A stretch of 64,000 bases of DNA. Source: Coffea arabica. Lineage: Eukaryota > Streptophyta > Magnoliopsida > Gentianales > Rubiaceae. The notes under the pieces were generated by a model. The model saw nothing but the letters and a program-made list of their open reading frames with translations. It did no database searches and was not told the origin of the DNA. Shown here in pieces: positions 34,402-45,199 of the stretch. Location of the stretch: contig NC_092323.1 in assembly GCF_036785885.1 (NCBI RefSeq), positions 6,952,501 through 7,016,500 of the forward strand. Reading direction: 5' to 3'. A program made the translations under genes and the position numbers. Position 1 is the stretch's first letter. Each line of letters begins with the position of its first letter.

Positions 34402-35380
34402 GTGTCTGTTTGATAATATAAAAAAGTGCTAAAACTGAATTCATTCAGACAGTCAGATGTGTTGGGTGTTTGATAAATAAAAATTTTTCTGCTGAACTTA
34501 TTAAGTGGTGTTGAATTTGTATGTATTTTTTTCAGCACAAGAATCGTAACTGAATACTTAATTTGATAAGAATCAAGAGATTTACTTCAACTACTTTATC
34601 TTATCTACCAAATCTATCCTTGTTTGTTAATTACATTCAAAATTCTTATCTAATTAAACAACCTAATATTCTCTATCCAAAATACTTATCTAATTAAACA
34701 ACCTGACATTCTCTGTCTAATGGCTTTCTACTTCTATTTTCTCCCTATTTAATGACTTTTTTACAATTTCTCCATACTCCTCACATCTGTCTACTCCTTA
34801 TCTTTTTCCATCTTTCTACTCTTGCATAATTTTGTCATTTTTTTCCTCCCAATTTTTTTTATTGCTACCGTACTCAGCGATCTCAAATTCATTATTTCCA
34901 AGGTAGATTATTTGTTGTTTTGCGTCAACATTTTTTCATTGAAGTAATTAAATTTCTATATAATTTGGTGTGAATTTAAAACTTGTTTATTGCATCTTCC
35001 TTTTGCTTATATTTGGACTTTTCTTATCAAATTCTGATTTAAAAATATATTTGCACCGATATTTGGACTTTTCCATAATATATTTCTTCTTTTATATTAC
35101 TTTGATTTAAACATAAATATTGTCATTTTCATACCTAACAATTTTAAGCTAATTAAATCATAGGTTCTATTTCCTTTTTGAATTAAAAGATAGAAGGGCA
35201 AAATTTTACAATTTAGCTTATTAAGCATTAAGTTATAAATGTTTATCAAACAGTATAAATATGTTCAACATTAAGATTCAGATATTCATATATCTCTTTT
35301 CAGTACTTAATATTCAGCAAATTAATTGTTTTAGTATTCAGAATTCAGAATTCAGATTCAGTTTTATCAAACGGAGCCTT
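34402..35380. mobile_element. AT-rich MITE-like element with GTTTGATAA ends
   Basis: The left end has CTGTTTGATAA followed by ACTGAATTCATTCAG. The right end, reversed, has CCGTTTGATAAAACTGAATC. These are short inverted ends typical of plant hAT-like or similar MITEs. The interior is about 980 bp, AT-rich and free of coding frames. Target duplication is unclear, so the exact ends are uncertain by a few bases. Confidence 0.5.
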
Positions 35381-35622
35381 AGTTTTTTTTTTAAAGAAAA
35401 AAATATATTCAATTTCTTTGAAATGCGGCTGTGTTTACACGGATGCTTACCTTCACAAGATCGAGCTGCTAATAAGGCACAAAACATACAGGTTAAATTT
35501 AAACTCAATTCTATTAGTAGTTCTTCAAATGGATGCAAAATTTTCGCACAAGTATGTCCAACATTGTCAAATTTCAAGGACCTTTCACTGGTCAAGCATT
35601 ATCTTCTGCCCCTGAGCTCTTG

Positions 35623-38156
35623 TCATTCTCCGGTTCTTGTTTTTTCATCATCAGCTAATTCAGCTTCCACAGTTTGAACAACCGATCCATCCTCTTTGTT
35701 CCCAAAGTTCCAGCCAACGACAGCTTCGCTTTCATGTTCTAGAATATTCATGTTGTTATGGGATATTTGAGCTGTAACATCTAGCATATCTCTTCCGCAT
35801 TCTTCAGGGGAGGTAGTTGATGTCCAGAGCAAATTTGCGTTACTGGTCATCCCCACAAAGTTTCCAGAAGAATTACTTCCTCCAGTCCTATAAACATTCT
35901 GAGATGAATTTGTAAAAGAAGCGGAGCCCCTAGTGTCATAATTCTTCAACTCAGGCTTGATGGAAGCCTTGCTAATTAGGACTGCAGAATGATGATAGGA
36001 ACTGTTGTCGCATAATCCGCTGCTACATGGAATCTCAAGACTGCCACTAGAATTGATGAAAGGAATTTTAACCTTTCCCTCGTTTGTATGCTGCACAGAT
36101 GGCTCATTTTCCACTTTTTTTAAAATCACTTTCTCATAGTGTAGTTTTTTAGTCTGACAAAGAGTTTCAAGTAGTCCAGACTTCCTATTCCAAATTCGAG
36201 GGCATGAAGTATCTGTTGAAGGCAACCTTCCATCTGGGGTTACCAGTTTCTCTGGCCTTCCTCTCTTTGAAGTCTTTGCACCTGAAGAAACCCCAGTTGC
36301 AGTAGTTGTTCCCTCTTTTACAACAGGTTTTAGGGACAATACGTCTTCCTCAAGCTTTGTTAACCGGCCCTTACAATCTGCCAGTTCAGATTGCAACTCA
36401 CCAACAATCTTCCGTAGGTGAACATTCTCCAAAGACTGTCGCCCCAAACACCAAAGAGCAAAAGGAAAAAACAAACAATGGCATCAAGGTAACTTACATC
36501 ACAGAGTAAAGAATGGGCCACAAAGAAATGTATATCCTAGTATCTTACTTGAGCTTCCCATAGTTGCTGGTGCATCAGAGAGAGTTTTGCAGTTGGTCTC
36601 ATCGTACTTCCCTGGTTTGATGTGGTGGAAGCCGATGAAGAACCGGGTATTGGTGGCTGAATTGGAGAGAAATAAGGACAGTGTCCAGGGAAGGCACTGC
36701 TATGAGGAGGTAGTAGATGTTGTGGAAGGCTCAACCAAGATGAAGGATCCCAAGGGCCTATTAAATATTAACAAGTAATATCTTCTGCATTAGTGGCACT
36801 TATAGCACTACATCAGAATTAATCAGCTATGAATGATCAAATTTAACTATGTTTATTCTTGAACTACTTTTAGAATGTATATGGCATATTTGCAAATATG
36901 GCCGTTGAAAACAGCAAACAATTAGTCAAAACACTCCTTGGTACTTCTTTGACACCTCAACAGACTTGATCCCAATACCACGACCTTCCAAGCCACATTC
37001 TCTGGGTAAATCAAATTTGTTCTGGAGAACTTGTCAGAAACTTCCCACAATGTCAAGCGTGAAACAGATTGATTGTGACATTATACCTGGAAAGCCTGGA
37101 TATGGGTAGCCAACATGGTAACAATAGCTAGGAATCTGCTGTTGGCTTCTTGGAGTTGCTCCATAACCAGGTCCTCCCCCGGTAATGCCAGTCGTTCCTG
37201 CAGGAGGAGGGACGGGCTGATAGAGAGCTGGCAGACTGGCACCCGGCAAATGTTGACCAGGGAGCAGGGGAATCCAGGATGGCATGTTGAGTTGTGTAAA
37301 CGGGGGCATTGGTTGTTCCTGTTGGAACTGCTGCATAGTGCAAGTATGTTGCTGTTGATGACATTGGTCTGGGATGAGTGGTGGAGGCAACTGGTTGAGA
37401 CTGCAGGATTTTAGGATCAAAGGGGACTTTTCACAAGCAGGTTGAGATGAACAAGGAAATTGGACACCATCTGCAGTACGCTCAATCGGGGAAGTTGCAT
37501 TTTCAAGTGAAGAGCCACCGACCGCTGTACTATTATTTTGATTTTGATGTTCAATTATCTGTTCAAGAATGGATTCATTTATCAAGAGTAAATAACACGA
37601 GGAAATTAAGCAATCAAGAGTACTAATAAGTAGTTATATTCCTGTAGCATTAAGGATCTCAATAAAATTAATTTCAATGCCATAATGCAGGAGGACAGAC
37701 ACATATCAAGTACTTTGACAGTGTCGAAAAATAATCTGCAAGAACTGCTGCTTGCTTGAATATTCTTTAGAGGTAACCTTGAAACACCAAAAGTAAGGGG
37801 AATTGATCAACTGGGAAATTAGGGACCGGTACAATATTTGCGGAGTATTCTGGGGGAAAAAAATCAAATCGGCCCTTCTATCTCTCTCTCATTATCTGGG
37901 TACAACCCCCAACACATGCAGCAAGAAACAAAACATCTGGAAAATAAAGTATGTGAAAAACCAAAAAAAAGTACTAATGATTTTAAGTATGTGAAAATAA
38001 CGGGGAAGCCACGAGTACTTTTTAGCAGGGAAACTTGCATATGAAAAATCCACCAAATAACGAAGTGAGGAGATGCATTACCCGGTTCTCCACTGAACCA
38101 CTAGCATCTGGAGAGGTAGAGTTTTCATGTTTTTTCTTTTTATTCTTCTGATTCAT
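35623..38156 (-). CDS. Probable nuclear coiled-coil protein, four exons, function unknown
   Basis: I assembled exons 38156-38082, 37558-37087, 36757-36549 and 36435-35623. All have GT/AG borders and matching phases, giving 522 residues. The N-terminus is Lys-rich (MNQKNKKKKH), a likely nuclear localisation signal. Exon 2 and exon 3 products are Pro/Gln-rich with a conserved-looking GPWDPSSWLSLPQHL across their junction. Exon 4 opens with a coiled coil (residues about 254-288, LENVHLRKIVGELQSEL onward). An AT-hook-like KRGRP follows at 309-313, and then a Ser/Asn-rich acidic tail. There is no basic region before the coiled coil, so it is not a bZIP. This could be a transcription-related adaptor. 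HAPLESS 8-type Arabidopsis proteins are a weak candidate from memory. The first coding ATG was chosen because it begins the Lys-rich exon and is the first in frame. Confidence 0.72.
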
Positions 38157-39089
38157 GGTTTTTTGAAAGTGATTTTTTTTTTCCCTATATTTTGCGAAAG
38201 GGGAGCAAAGGTAAAACTTAAAAGAGGGAGTAGAGCAGTGGCCTCCGCCGGTAAAAGCCTGCCGTACAACAACAAGAGAAGTGGTGCGTTGGAATTTTAA
38301 GCCCCAAAGCCAGAAACAAGGAAAACGTGCGTGGTGCGGGAGCCGGGGAATTTCTACTTTTGGAGCAACATTTTCTAATTTCTACTCCATTGCCGCCCTG
38401 CCGCAAATTTGTCCTCTGTCTGGTCAATCACAGCCGTTTCTTTTTCTTTCTTTTTTTTTTTGGTAATAAAAGATTGCATAAATAAAAATTTTAAGTCCGT
38501 ACATCACATATTTGTTTGGGAAGGAAGGGCCCCTTAAATCATCACACAAAATAGTTCCTAGCTGGGGAGGACAGTTATGATAAGAGTGAAAAAGTCGACA
38601 AAAAGATTTCCACCCTTAAATCATCACAGCCGTTTGATTTTGCATCATTTTAACCTTTCTTCCTCAGCTCAACTGCACGAAGAACGAATGAAAGGAGAAA
38701 GAGAAGAAATTGGAGCATTGTATTTGACGATTGCCATCTTATTTTACTGGTTAAAGAGTCAAAGAACAAAAAATAATAATAATAATAATAAAAGACGAAG
38801 CAAAGCAAACACTTGTCCAGTTTTAAAGGTGTTGAAGGCTTGTTTGGGGAGTTATTAGAGTCAAAAGCTGTTATTATTGAGTACTAATACACAAGGATAG
38901 TCCTCGATCTTCGTTTTAAAATTTCTCATACAAATTCTATTAATCTTTTTTTCTTGTGCACCAATTTTAAAAGTATCTATTGGTGTTGCTATGAAACTTT
39001 TGTATTGTGGATCGTATTTTTCTCTTCAGAAAAATAATTCGCGAAACCATCTTAATGCGAGAGAAACTTTGAAGTCTGCATGTGTCAAA
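38157..39089. other. Promoter side of the coiled-coil gene; otherwise nothing clear
   Basis: The gene ending at 38156 starts here on the minus strand, so its promoter and leader fall in the first few hundred bases. A short AAT triplet run lies near 38772-38790. I saw no other gene. Confidence 0.45.
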
Positions 39090-39098
39090 TCGATATAA

Positions 39099-39163
<65 letters not shown>

Positions 39164-40783
39164 AAGTCGTATTTTCATTCTTATTCCTTCATGTTTTTTC
39201 TTTCCTACGTGGCTTAATGAGACGACAAGTAGTTTTCTAATAGGATTCTTAATAAATCATATATATATATATATATATAATAAAGTCTTATTTTCATCCT
39301 TATCCTTTTAGTTTATCTCTTTCCTACGTGGCTTATCGACATAGCAAGTAGGTGCAACGCGCTCTATGAGTTAACTCCCTAATAATCTACGCTATTCTAT
39401 CTCTCTTTTTTCTCTTGACTTTACAATTCTAGATAATCCTTCCATAATTATCTCTTCCATCCTCTCACCTTTTTTCCCTTAATCCTAATCGTCAAGCCTA
39501 AATTTTCAGGGGATTAGTATAAATAATTTTGAATTTTGTTTTTAACTTTATCTCATCTTCAACTCAAAAGTTTGAAATATCAATTCAAATATTAGATTAT
39601 CTTTATCAGATTATCGCTATCGAAGATACTCTACATTTTTACTCATATATATGGTTATCGATCTATTACTTGTCACTTTATCAAGCAGTGCAGCTGTTTA
39701 CACTTTTTCACAATGTTTTTGGAAATATTTTTTTTTCAATGTAAGGACCGGATTTGGAACTTCGTTTTTATTCCCTTCAATACAAGGACCGCAGTTGGAC
39801 TTTGTTTATGCTCGCTGTATATGGTCTGTAATTTCCTACACTTTTTTCATAACTAGATCATTGAATTTGAATTTTCTAATTCTTCAAAAGTTACGATTTG
39901 GTTTTTATTTCTGACAAGATTTTTGTAATTAATTTGTTATTTCAATTTATGGATTTACTCTTCAATTTAAGTAGAACATATATTATTTTTTTGGTTAGTG
40001 ATTTAGAAGTGGCCTTTTTAAACTATGTGTTTTCACACGATTTTTTAATTGCCTTTGACAATTTATTAATTGTCTTCAACAACGTATTAATTTTTTTCAT
40101 TTTTTGGGTTTCTGGGGTTAAAAAAATTTTGTGCAGTTTTTAATGTTTTTTTTTTAGATTTTGATAGATAGCTTCTAAAGAACAAGAAGGTGTCATTGAT
40201 TACATAAATGGCAAGACATCAAGTTCATTGTCATACAGCAGTTCACGTCATGCAATATACATCAGATTATTTAGAATTTTTATATTTTTGACTTAATAGC
40301 AAAATACATCTTATGTTTTCGTTTTGGTTTCTATTAGCCATGAACAGATTTAGAAGGTTGATATGTTTCTGTGACTTGATTGATTCTGAATTATTATCTT
40401 TTATTAATATTTCATTCGACTTCTTTTCTTTTCACATTAACCTTTAAAGCCATTTATATTAAGTACCAAAATTGATGTTTTGGTAACGGGTTGGCCATTC
40501 TTTTGTTTACAAAAAATCAGCCAAGATTTGATCTTCTCTATTTTCAAGTTTTTGAATGTCATCATATTGTCGATTTTTTTTTTTTTACATTTCGAATTAT
40601 TAATCACTGAATTAGATGTTTAAATTTACATTATAAGACTATTTTTTAATAACAATGTATTTAAGAAAAGTTATAATAGATTATACAATAAGTTTTGTAT
40701 TTTATGAAAATATTTTTATGAACTACACTAAATAATTTATTATTTTTTAACAATTCCCATTCAACGAATGGGTACAAAACTAG
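39090..40783 (+). mobile_element. Non-autonomous Helitron
   Basis: The right end has the Helitron signature: a hairpin CCCATTC-AAC-GAATGGG (40756-40772, perfect 7-bp stem), 7 nt, then CTAG (40780-40783) followed by T. The left end begins TC at 39090 after an A, giving the A^T insertion expected. The 1694-bp interior has no Rep/helicase frame. Near the left end the text ATAAAGTCNTATTTTCATYC, continuing to CTTTCCTACGTGGCTTA, occurs twice (about 39161 and 39280). That looks like a duplicated Helitron 5' end, or nested insertion. Two TA tracts sit in the same positions of both copies. Confidence 0.75.
39102..39161. repeat. (TA)n microsatellite inside the Helitron
   Basis: About 60 bp of uninterrupted TA just inside the Helitron left end. 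A shorter run (39259-39280) occupies the matching place in the second copy of the 5' end. Confidence 0.9.
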
Positions 40784-41266
40784 TTGTAGTAGAAATTCAA
40801 CCTTGTGGAATTAAAAGTCTTAAGAGTGTTGGTGATAAGAAGTGTGTTTTCTTTTCTTTTCGCATTTCTTTTTTTTTTCCCCGTTTGAAGGGAAGGCCAC
40901 TCTTTGAATTAGTTTCATTTCACCTTCTTTCAACAGTTAAATTGGAGTGAAAATTGGACAATAGGATCAATAATCAATTGATATATACCATCTTCCCATG
41001 TCTTGATCTTGGTGCTACATAGTGTTTTTTTTTTTCATTTTTTTTCCCCTTAGATCGAGTTTAAAGACTTTGATGCATCTTGGCTCGTAAGTATAATTTT
41101 ATATTATCATAATCCAATGAGTTTTTAGAAAAATCAGGTTCGAGGTTTGCTCCGATCGTCAACTAACCACTTCTTACGTACATTATTACCAAATGTATCC
41201 TCGAAAGAATTGATTGTATAAGATCAGTATTTTTGGAGTAGTTACCAAATAAATAAGATAAAGAAA

Positions 41267-41329
<63 letters not shown>

Positions 41330-41535
41330 GATAACGTTTCAGTAATAGAAGGATTTGATTTATTAAACGATCACAAGAAAAATTAACGTTAGAGAGTGAA
41401 AATATCAAGGCAACTAACGAGGTTGATAATTCCATGTGTACTAGATTCATGATTCTCGCAAGACATATTGGAAAAGGACGAGAGGACCCTGATCGATCGA
41501 GGATGTTAAATAGAAGCTAGCAATCCCGAAAGAGA
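40784..41535. other. Intergenic with a long (TA)n tract
   Basis: No gene seen. A pure TA run of about 58 bp fills 41269-41326. Confidence 0.6.
41269..41326. repeat. (TA)n microsatellite
   Basis: Uninterrupted AT dinucleotides, about 29 units, between the Helitron and the MIR169-like pair. Confidence 0.92.
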
Positions 41536-41539
41536 AGGC

Positions 41540-41672
41540 CTATAATGATGAGAAGCGTCTGTCAAATGAGCAAGGACGACTTGCCATATCAAAATCAGAA
41601 AGGCTTTGAACGCACGCAGGCAGTAGGAGGCAAGTCATCCTTGTTGGCGATGAAACCAGAGTCTCCTCCCCA
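41540..41672 (-). ncRNA. MIR169: MIR169-like precursor, copy 1
   Basis: On the minus strand, the 5' arm at 41647-41627 contains CAAGGATGACTTGCCT, 16 consecutive bases of miR169. The four 5'-most bases differ from the family. The 3' arm (41587-41567) reads GGCAAGTCGTCCTTG, the usual miR169-star form, and the arms pair through about 15 bp with one G:U. miR169 guides cleavage of NF-YA transcription factor mRNAs. A TATA-like ATATATATAT sits on the minus strand at about 41966-41977, roughly 300 bp upstream of the hairpin. The altered 5' end could weaken target recognition or mark a new isoform. Confidence 0.6.
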
Positions 41673-42260
41673 TTTTAGCCAACTCTTTCTACCAAAATGT
41701 TGATCCAATTAAGCCAGAAGTACGTCTTTTTTCTTAACGCAATTGATCGAATTGCTCAATATTCAAGACTGTACCCTAAGAAGACAATAAAAAAAATGCA
41801 GGGCTTACGTGAAGCACAAGAGACATAAACTAGTGGAGTACTACGTAACTTGAAGCTGCATGCCAAGCTACAGGTGAAGAGAGTGCTACTGCATGTAAGA
41901 CCTCCCTTTCAAATGGGATTCCATGAAATTTTCTTGTGCTTCGATGATGAGTTCATTACAAGTTACATATATATATGTAGAGCTACAGAAAAGGAAGATG
42001 GGGGTCGACGATCTCGCAGTTTGAGCTCCCCTAACCGAGATTTTCCTCAATAATTATTATGCAATGAAAGAATATATTCTACCTGTGCTACAGGAGAGGA
42101 GGGTAGCTAGGGGCCCCGACTTATCTTCTTCAGTCTTCATGTCTTACAACTTGATACGATGGGAGAACAGAATTTCAACGTAAAGGTGCCCTTCACTTTC
42201 TTGCCTCTGCTGCCTCTCGTGAAACTTCAATGTTGGCAACTTGCCCGGAATCAATTTCCC
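41673..42260 (-). promoter_or_regulatory. Leader and promoter block of MIR169 copy 1, duplicated at 44723-45190
   Basis: This segment aligns along most of its length with the one upstream (minus strand) of the second hairpin. Shared words include GTAAGACCTCCCTTT, GAATATATTCT, AATTTCAACGTAAA and CCAAGCTA-type text. The similarity shows that the duplication covers the transcription unit and promoter, not only the hairpin. The frame at 41850-42053 lies inside and is not considered coding. Confidence 0.5.
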
Positions 42261-44587
42261 TAACAAATCAAATGTTTAAGGGACTTTTTTTCCCTTTTTT
42301 TTTTGTTGGATTAAAGAGAAAAGTAAACATTATAAAGAGGAGTACATAGTAACGCCACTGACACAACATCTGCCAGGAGACTTAGAGTCAACATTAAAAT
42401 TGTAATCAACTCCCCAATGTGCTAAGAATCAGCACAATCAATCAACTCCCCAAGTGTTTTTACAATAACATCCCTAAAAAAAAAAAAAAAATCCCCGAGT
42501 GCCAACTTTCACATTTGAGTGACATTTTTTCTTAATAAGAGGAAAAACTACACTGATAATCATATGCAAATTATTTGCAAATTCTTACAGCAAAAATTAA
42601 AAAAAAAACACTGAAAATGCAGAAATTTGTTAATATTATACATTCATGTGAGTCTTTGAGCCTTGACGATATTGCGTGTTAATATTATCCAGATTTTGGC
42701 TTTCAGATAATTTGTTCATTTTTTTTGTCAAAAATAAAAAACAAAAAAAGGAAAAAGCAAAATGTTAATAAGTTTGTTCTCATTTGCTATAGTTAAAAGA
42801 TTAGACAACTGTTGTGGTTTTGGCGCGGTTGGTTCGAACTTTTCTTTCTTTCTCTTTTTTTTTTCTTTTGCATTAAATTGAACAAACTTTTTTTTTTCTA
42901 TAAGGGCCTTGCTGTATGTTGTACACGAAATTAAGGAACTAAATTACTAGTTTTACTCAGTTTGTTTCGTTTATCCTTAGTTGGGATATTCCTAGATATC
43001 AAAGTGAGGAGTATTTTCAGTTGGAAATCCAAATTTTTTTTAACCCTCCCTACACCCTTTCCATCCTTGCCACTACTACAGCTACCCAAAATATGATCTT
43101 CTGATCGAGAACACCATTTCTTATCAAGATCGTTCTGAGTTCCCCTTGGTCTTCCTTGTACCATTCTAAGATGCATCTACATCTTAATGTATAATTAGCA
43201 ACAGCCTTCAAGACTTCAATGGCTGATTGACAAAAGATTGAAAGCCTGCTGCTTTTGTTGCCCTGCTGGTCTTCTAAGCTGGCCAGAAAGGGTGTCTTGA
43301 CAAAAATCATCAAGAAGCCAGAAAAAAGTTCGTCATCCCTTGGCATAGCACCTCATAAATTAGTACACAATGTCTGAATTTTCTTCAGGCCTTAGGAGAG
43401 GAGTACTAAAAGGCAACCAAAAAGTCATAAATATAACCGATGGTTACTTGATTCCTCGTCAGACGTACACAAGAGCAATAGAAGCTTTATTGATTTTCTC
43501 CGGGAAAACAGATCACATGTTTTTCATATTATTCGATTTGGAATGATATTCCATTAAGTCAGAGTTTGAGTCTTGCTGATCAAAATCATCGACTAAGGTA
43601 TTTTTAAGGTTATGGACAAGAAAAAATACAGGCTAGTTTTTGCTTTGATGTTGTAGAACTAAACTTGTACGCTAGTTTTTCTTCAAGAAAGCCAATGAGA
43701 TTAAAATGGCACTGCCTTTAGAGAGAGTAACTAAGTCCCAGGTTTCAGCATTGTCAAGGAGTGATCTACTGTTGTGACTAGAGCATATTTGTTTCTTAAT
43801 TTAGAGAAAAACAAGTAATAACAAGGATTAATTCCATTTTGCATCCTTCAACTATACCCAAATTCTTTAAAAAAAAAAAAAAAAAAAGCCTATACCCGAA
43901 TTCTTACTTTGATACCTGAACTTCAAATGGAATGCTTTAGTCTCTAAAGTATAAAATTTGTCACATTTTAGTTCAAAAGAAGAAAACCTATCCTATTTTA
44001 TTTCTTTAAATACAAAGTCAGTCCACTTTAGTTCTTAAATTATAAAATCTGTACACTTAAATATAAAATTTGTTCCATTTCTCTCAACGATTTTGCTTAA
44101 GTGGGACAAATTTTATATTTTAGCGATCAAGTTTTTAATTTTAAAATTTAGGGACCAATGTGTACATCTCATGTACTTGAGAGGTGGGAAGTGAAACTAA
44201 CCCAAAAAAATAATGATGCAATCATCATCTGGCAAGTTGGTCGTGAGTATGTGATGTAGCGTTCATATAAATATGGTAACCTGATTACAGCTAGTTCAGG
44301 AAGTCGCCCCAAAAAGAAAAGATGAACAAATTAATGAGCATGTGTTTGATAACTACAAGAATCTGATCCAAAGCGCAAAACAAAATTACAGGTAGAGAAT
44401 GAAAAATTCCATATTTGAACTCAGCGCTCAAGAACTTTATATTCATCTTTAAAGAAAAAACTTTATATTCATCTATCCAAAACCTATAACATCAATGGAT
44501 TCTTTTTCTCTTAGTCCAGGAGGGGGTTACCGAATCAGCTTGATGGAGGATGCCAGGTAGTAAAAATTCTGAAAGAGGATGCCAAGA
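42261..44587. other. Spacer between the two MIR169-like copies
   Basis: Includes a possible MITE at 43827-44206 and a minus-strand open frame of 98 codons at 43050-43346 whose product matches nothing I know. The rest is AT-rich with homopolymer runs. No gene is supported. Confidence 0.45.
43827..44206. mobile_element. Possible MITE, GGATTAATTCC ends
   Basis: The left end GGATTAATTCCATTTTGCAT and the reversed right end GGGTTAGTTTCACTTCCCAC are weakly inverted. The interior is AT-rich and contains inverted copies of the phrase ATAAAATTTGTCACATTTTA / TGGGACAAATTTTATATTTT. No clean target duplication was found. Confidence 0.35.
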
Positions 44588-44722
44588 ATGACGAGGAAAG
44601 CCTGTCAAGGTAGCCCGGACGACTTGCCTGCAAATCCATTAATCAAGAATTTACACTTGTACATGGATGGATCTTGAAGGATGAAGAGGCAAGCCATCCT
44701 TGGCTACGAAACAGGAGTCTCA
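44588..44722 (-). ncRNA. MIR169: MIR169-like precursor, copy 2
   Basis: On the minus strand the 5' arm (44706-44686) begins TAGCCAAGGATGGCTTGCCT, which differs from a common miR169 form only by G for A at position 13, within this 20-base stretch. The 3' arm (44631-44611) reads GGCAAGTCGTCCGGGCTACC, a star strand with a one-base length difference. The loop region also pairs (AATCCAT with ATGGATG). A TATA box, TATAAATAGA, lies at 44980-44971 on the minus strand, about 250 bp upstream of the hairpin. The predicted target class is NF-YA. Transcription from the minus strand is preferred because of the TATA box and the better miR169 match. Confidence 0.68.
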
Positions 44723-44970
44723 TCCCCATTCCAGGCATTTCTTTCTATAAAATGTTAACCACGAATTATATCGAAAAGGTATACAAGTGCACTCTTGACT
44801 GATAACGATCCCGATAACTCAACGGAAAAGGGGTCTTGCGTGAAGAAAAAGAGACATTGGTCAAGTGGCCGCCAAGGCCAAACAGCATGAGGCTTCTTCA
44901 CGTAAGACCTCCCTTTGGAATTATTGAGTTGGTCTTTTTCTTGTATGCTGATGATCGTCTGTTTCAAGTG

Positions 44971-44980
44971 TCTATTTATA
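44971..44980 (-). promoter_or_regulatory. TATA box for MIR169 copy 2
   Basis: TATAAATAGA on the minus strand. The start site expected 25-35 bp downstream would give a primary transcript in which the hairpin begins at about nucleotide 220. Confidence 0.5.
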
Positions 44981-45199
44981 GCAACAGAAAATGAAAGATG
45001 TGAGGCTTCGGAATTAGATGATGTGCAAGTTAGAGCTAGCCAAGTAACTTTCTTCACTATTATTTTCGTGAAGGAATATATTCTCTTCCTGTTTCAGGGG
45101 TGCAGAGGATCCCAACTTATCTAGTACCTCATGTTCGTACAGCTGAAAGATGATAGGAGAGCTAGCCGAATTTCAACGTAAAAGTCCCATTAATTCGCA

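Noticed and set aside
41561-41660. MIR169-like hairpins read on the plus strand
   Set aside because: The plus-strand 5' arms also resemble miR169 but less closely (copy 2 has an indel), and the TATA box and conserved upstream block support the minus strand.
43050-43346. 98-codon minus frame containing MIFVKT, reminiscent of the ubiquitin start
   Set aside because: Only six residues resemble ubiquitin and the rest does not; coincidence is likelier than a ubiquitin pseudogene.
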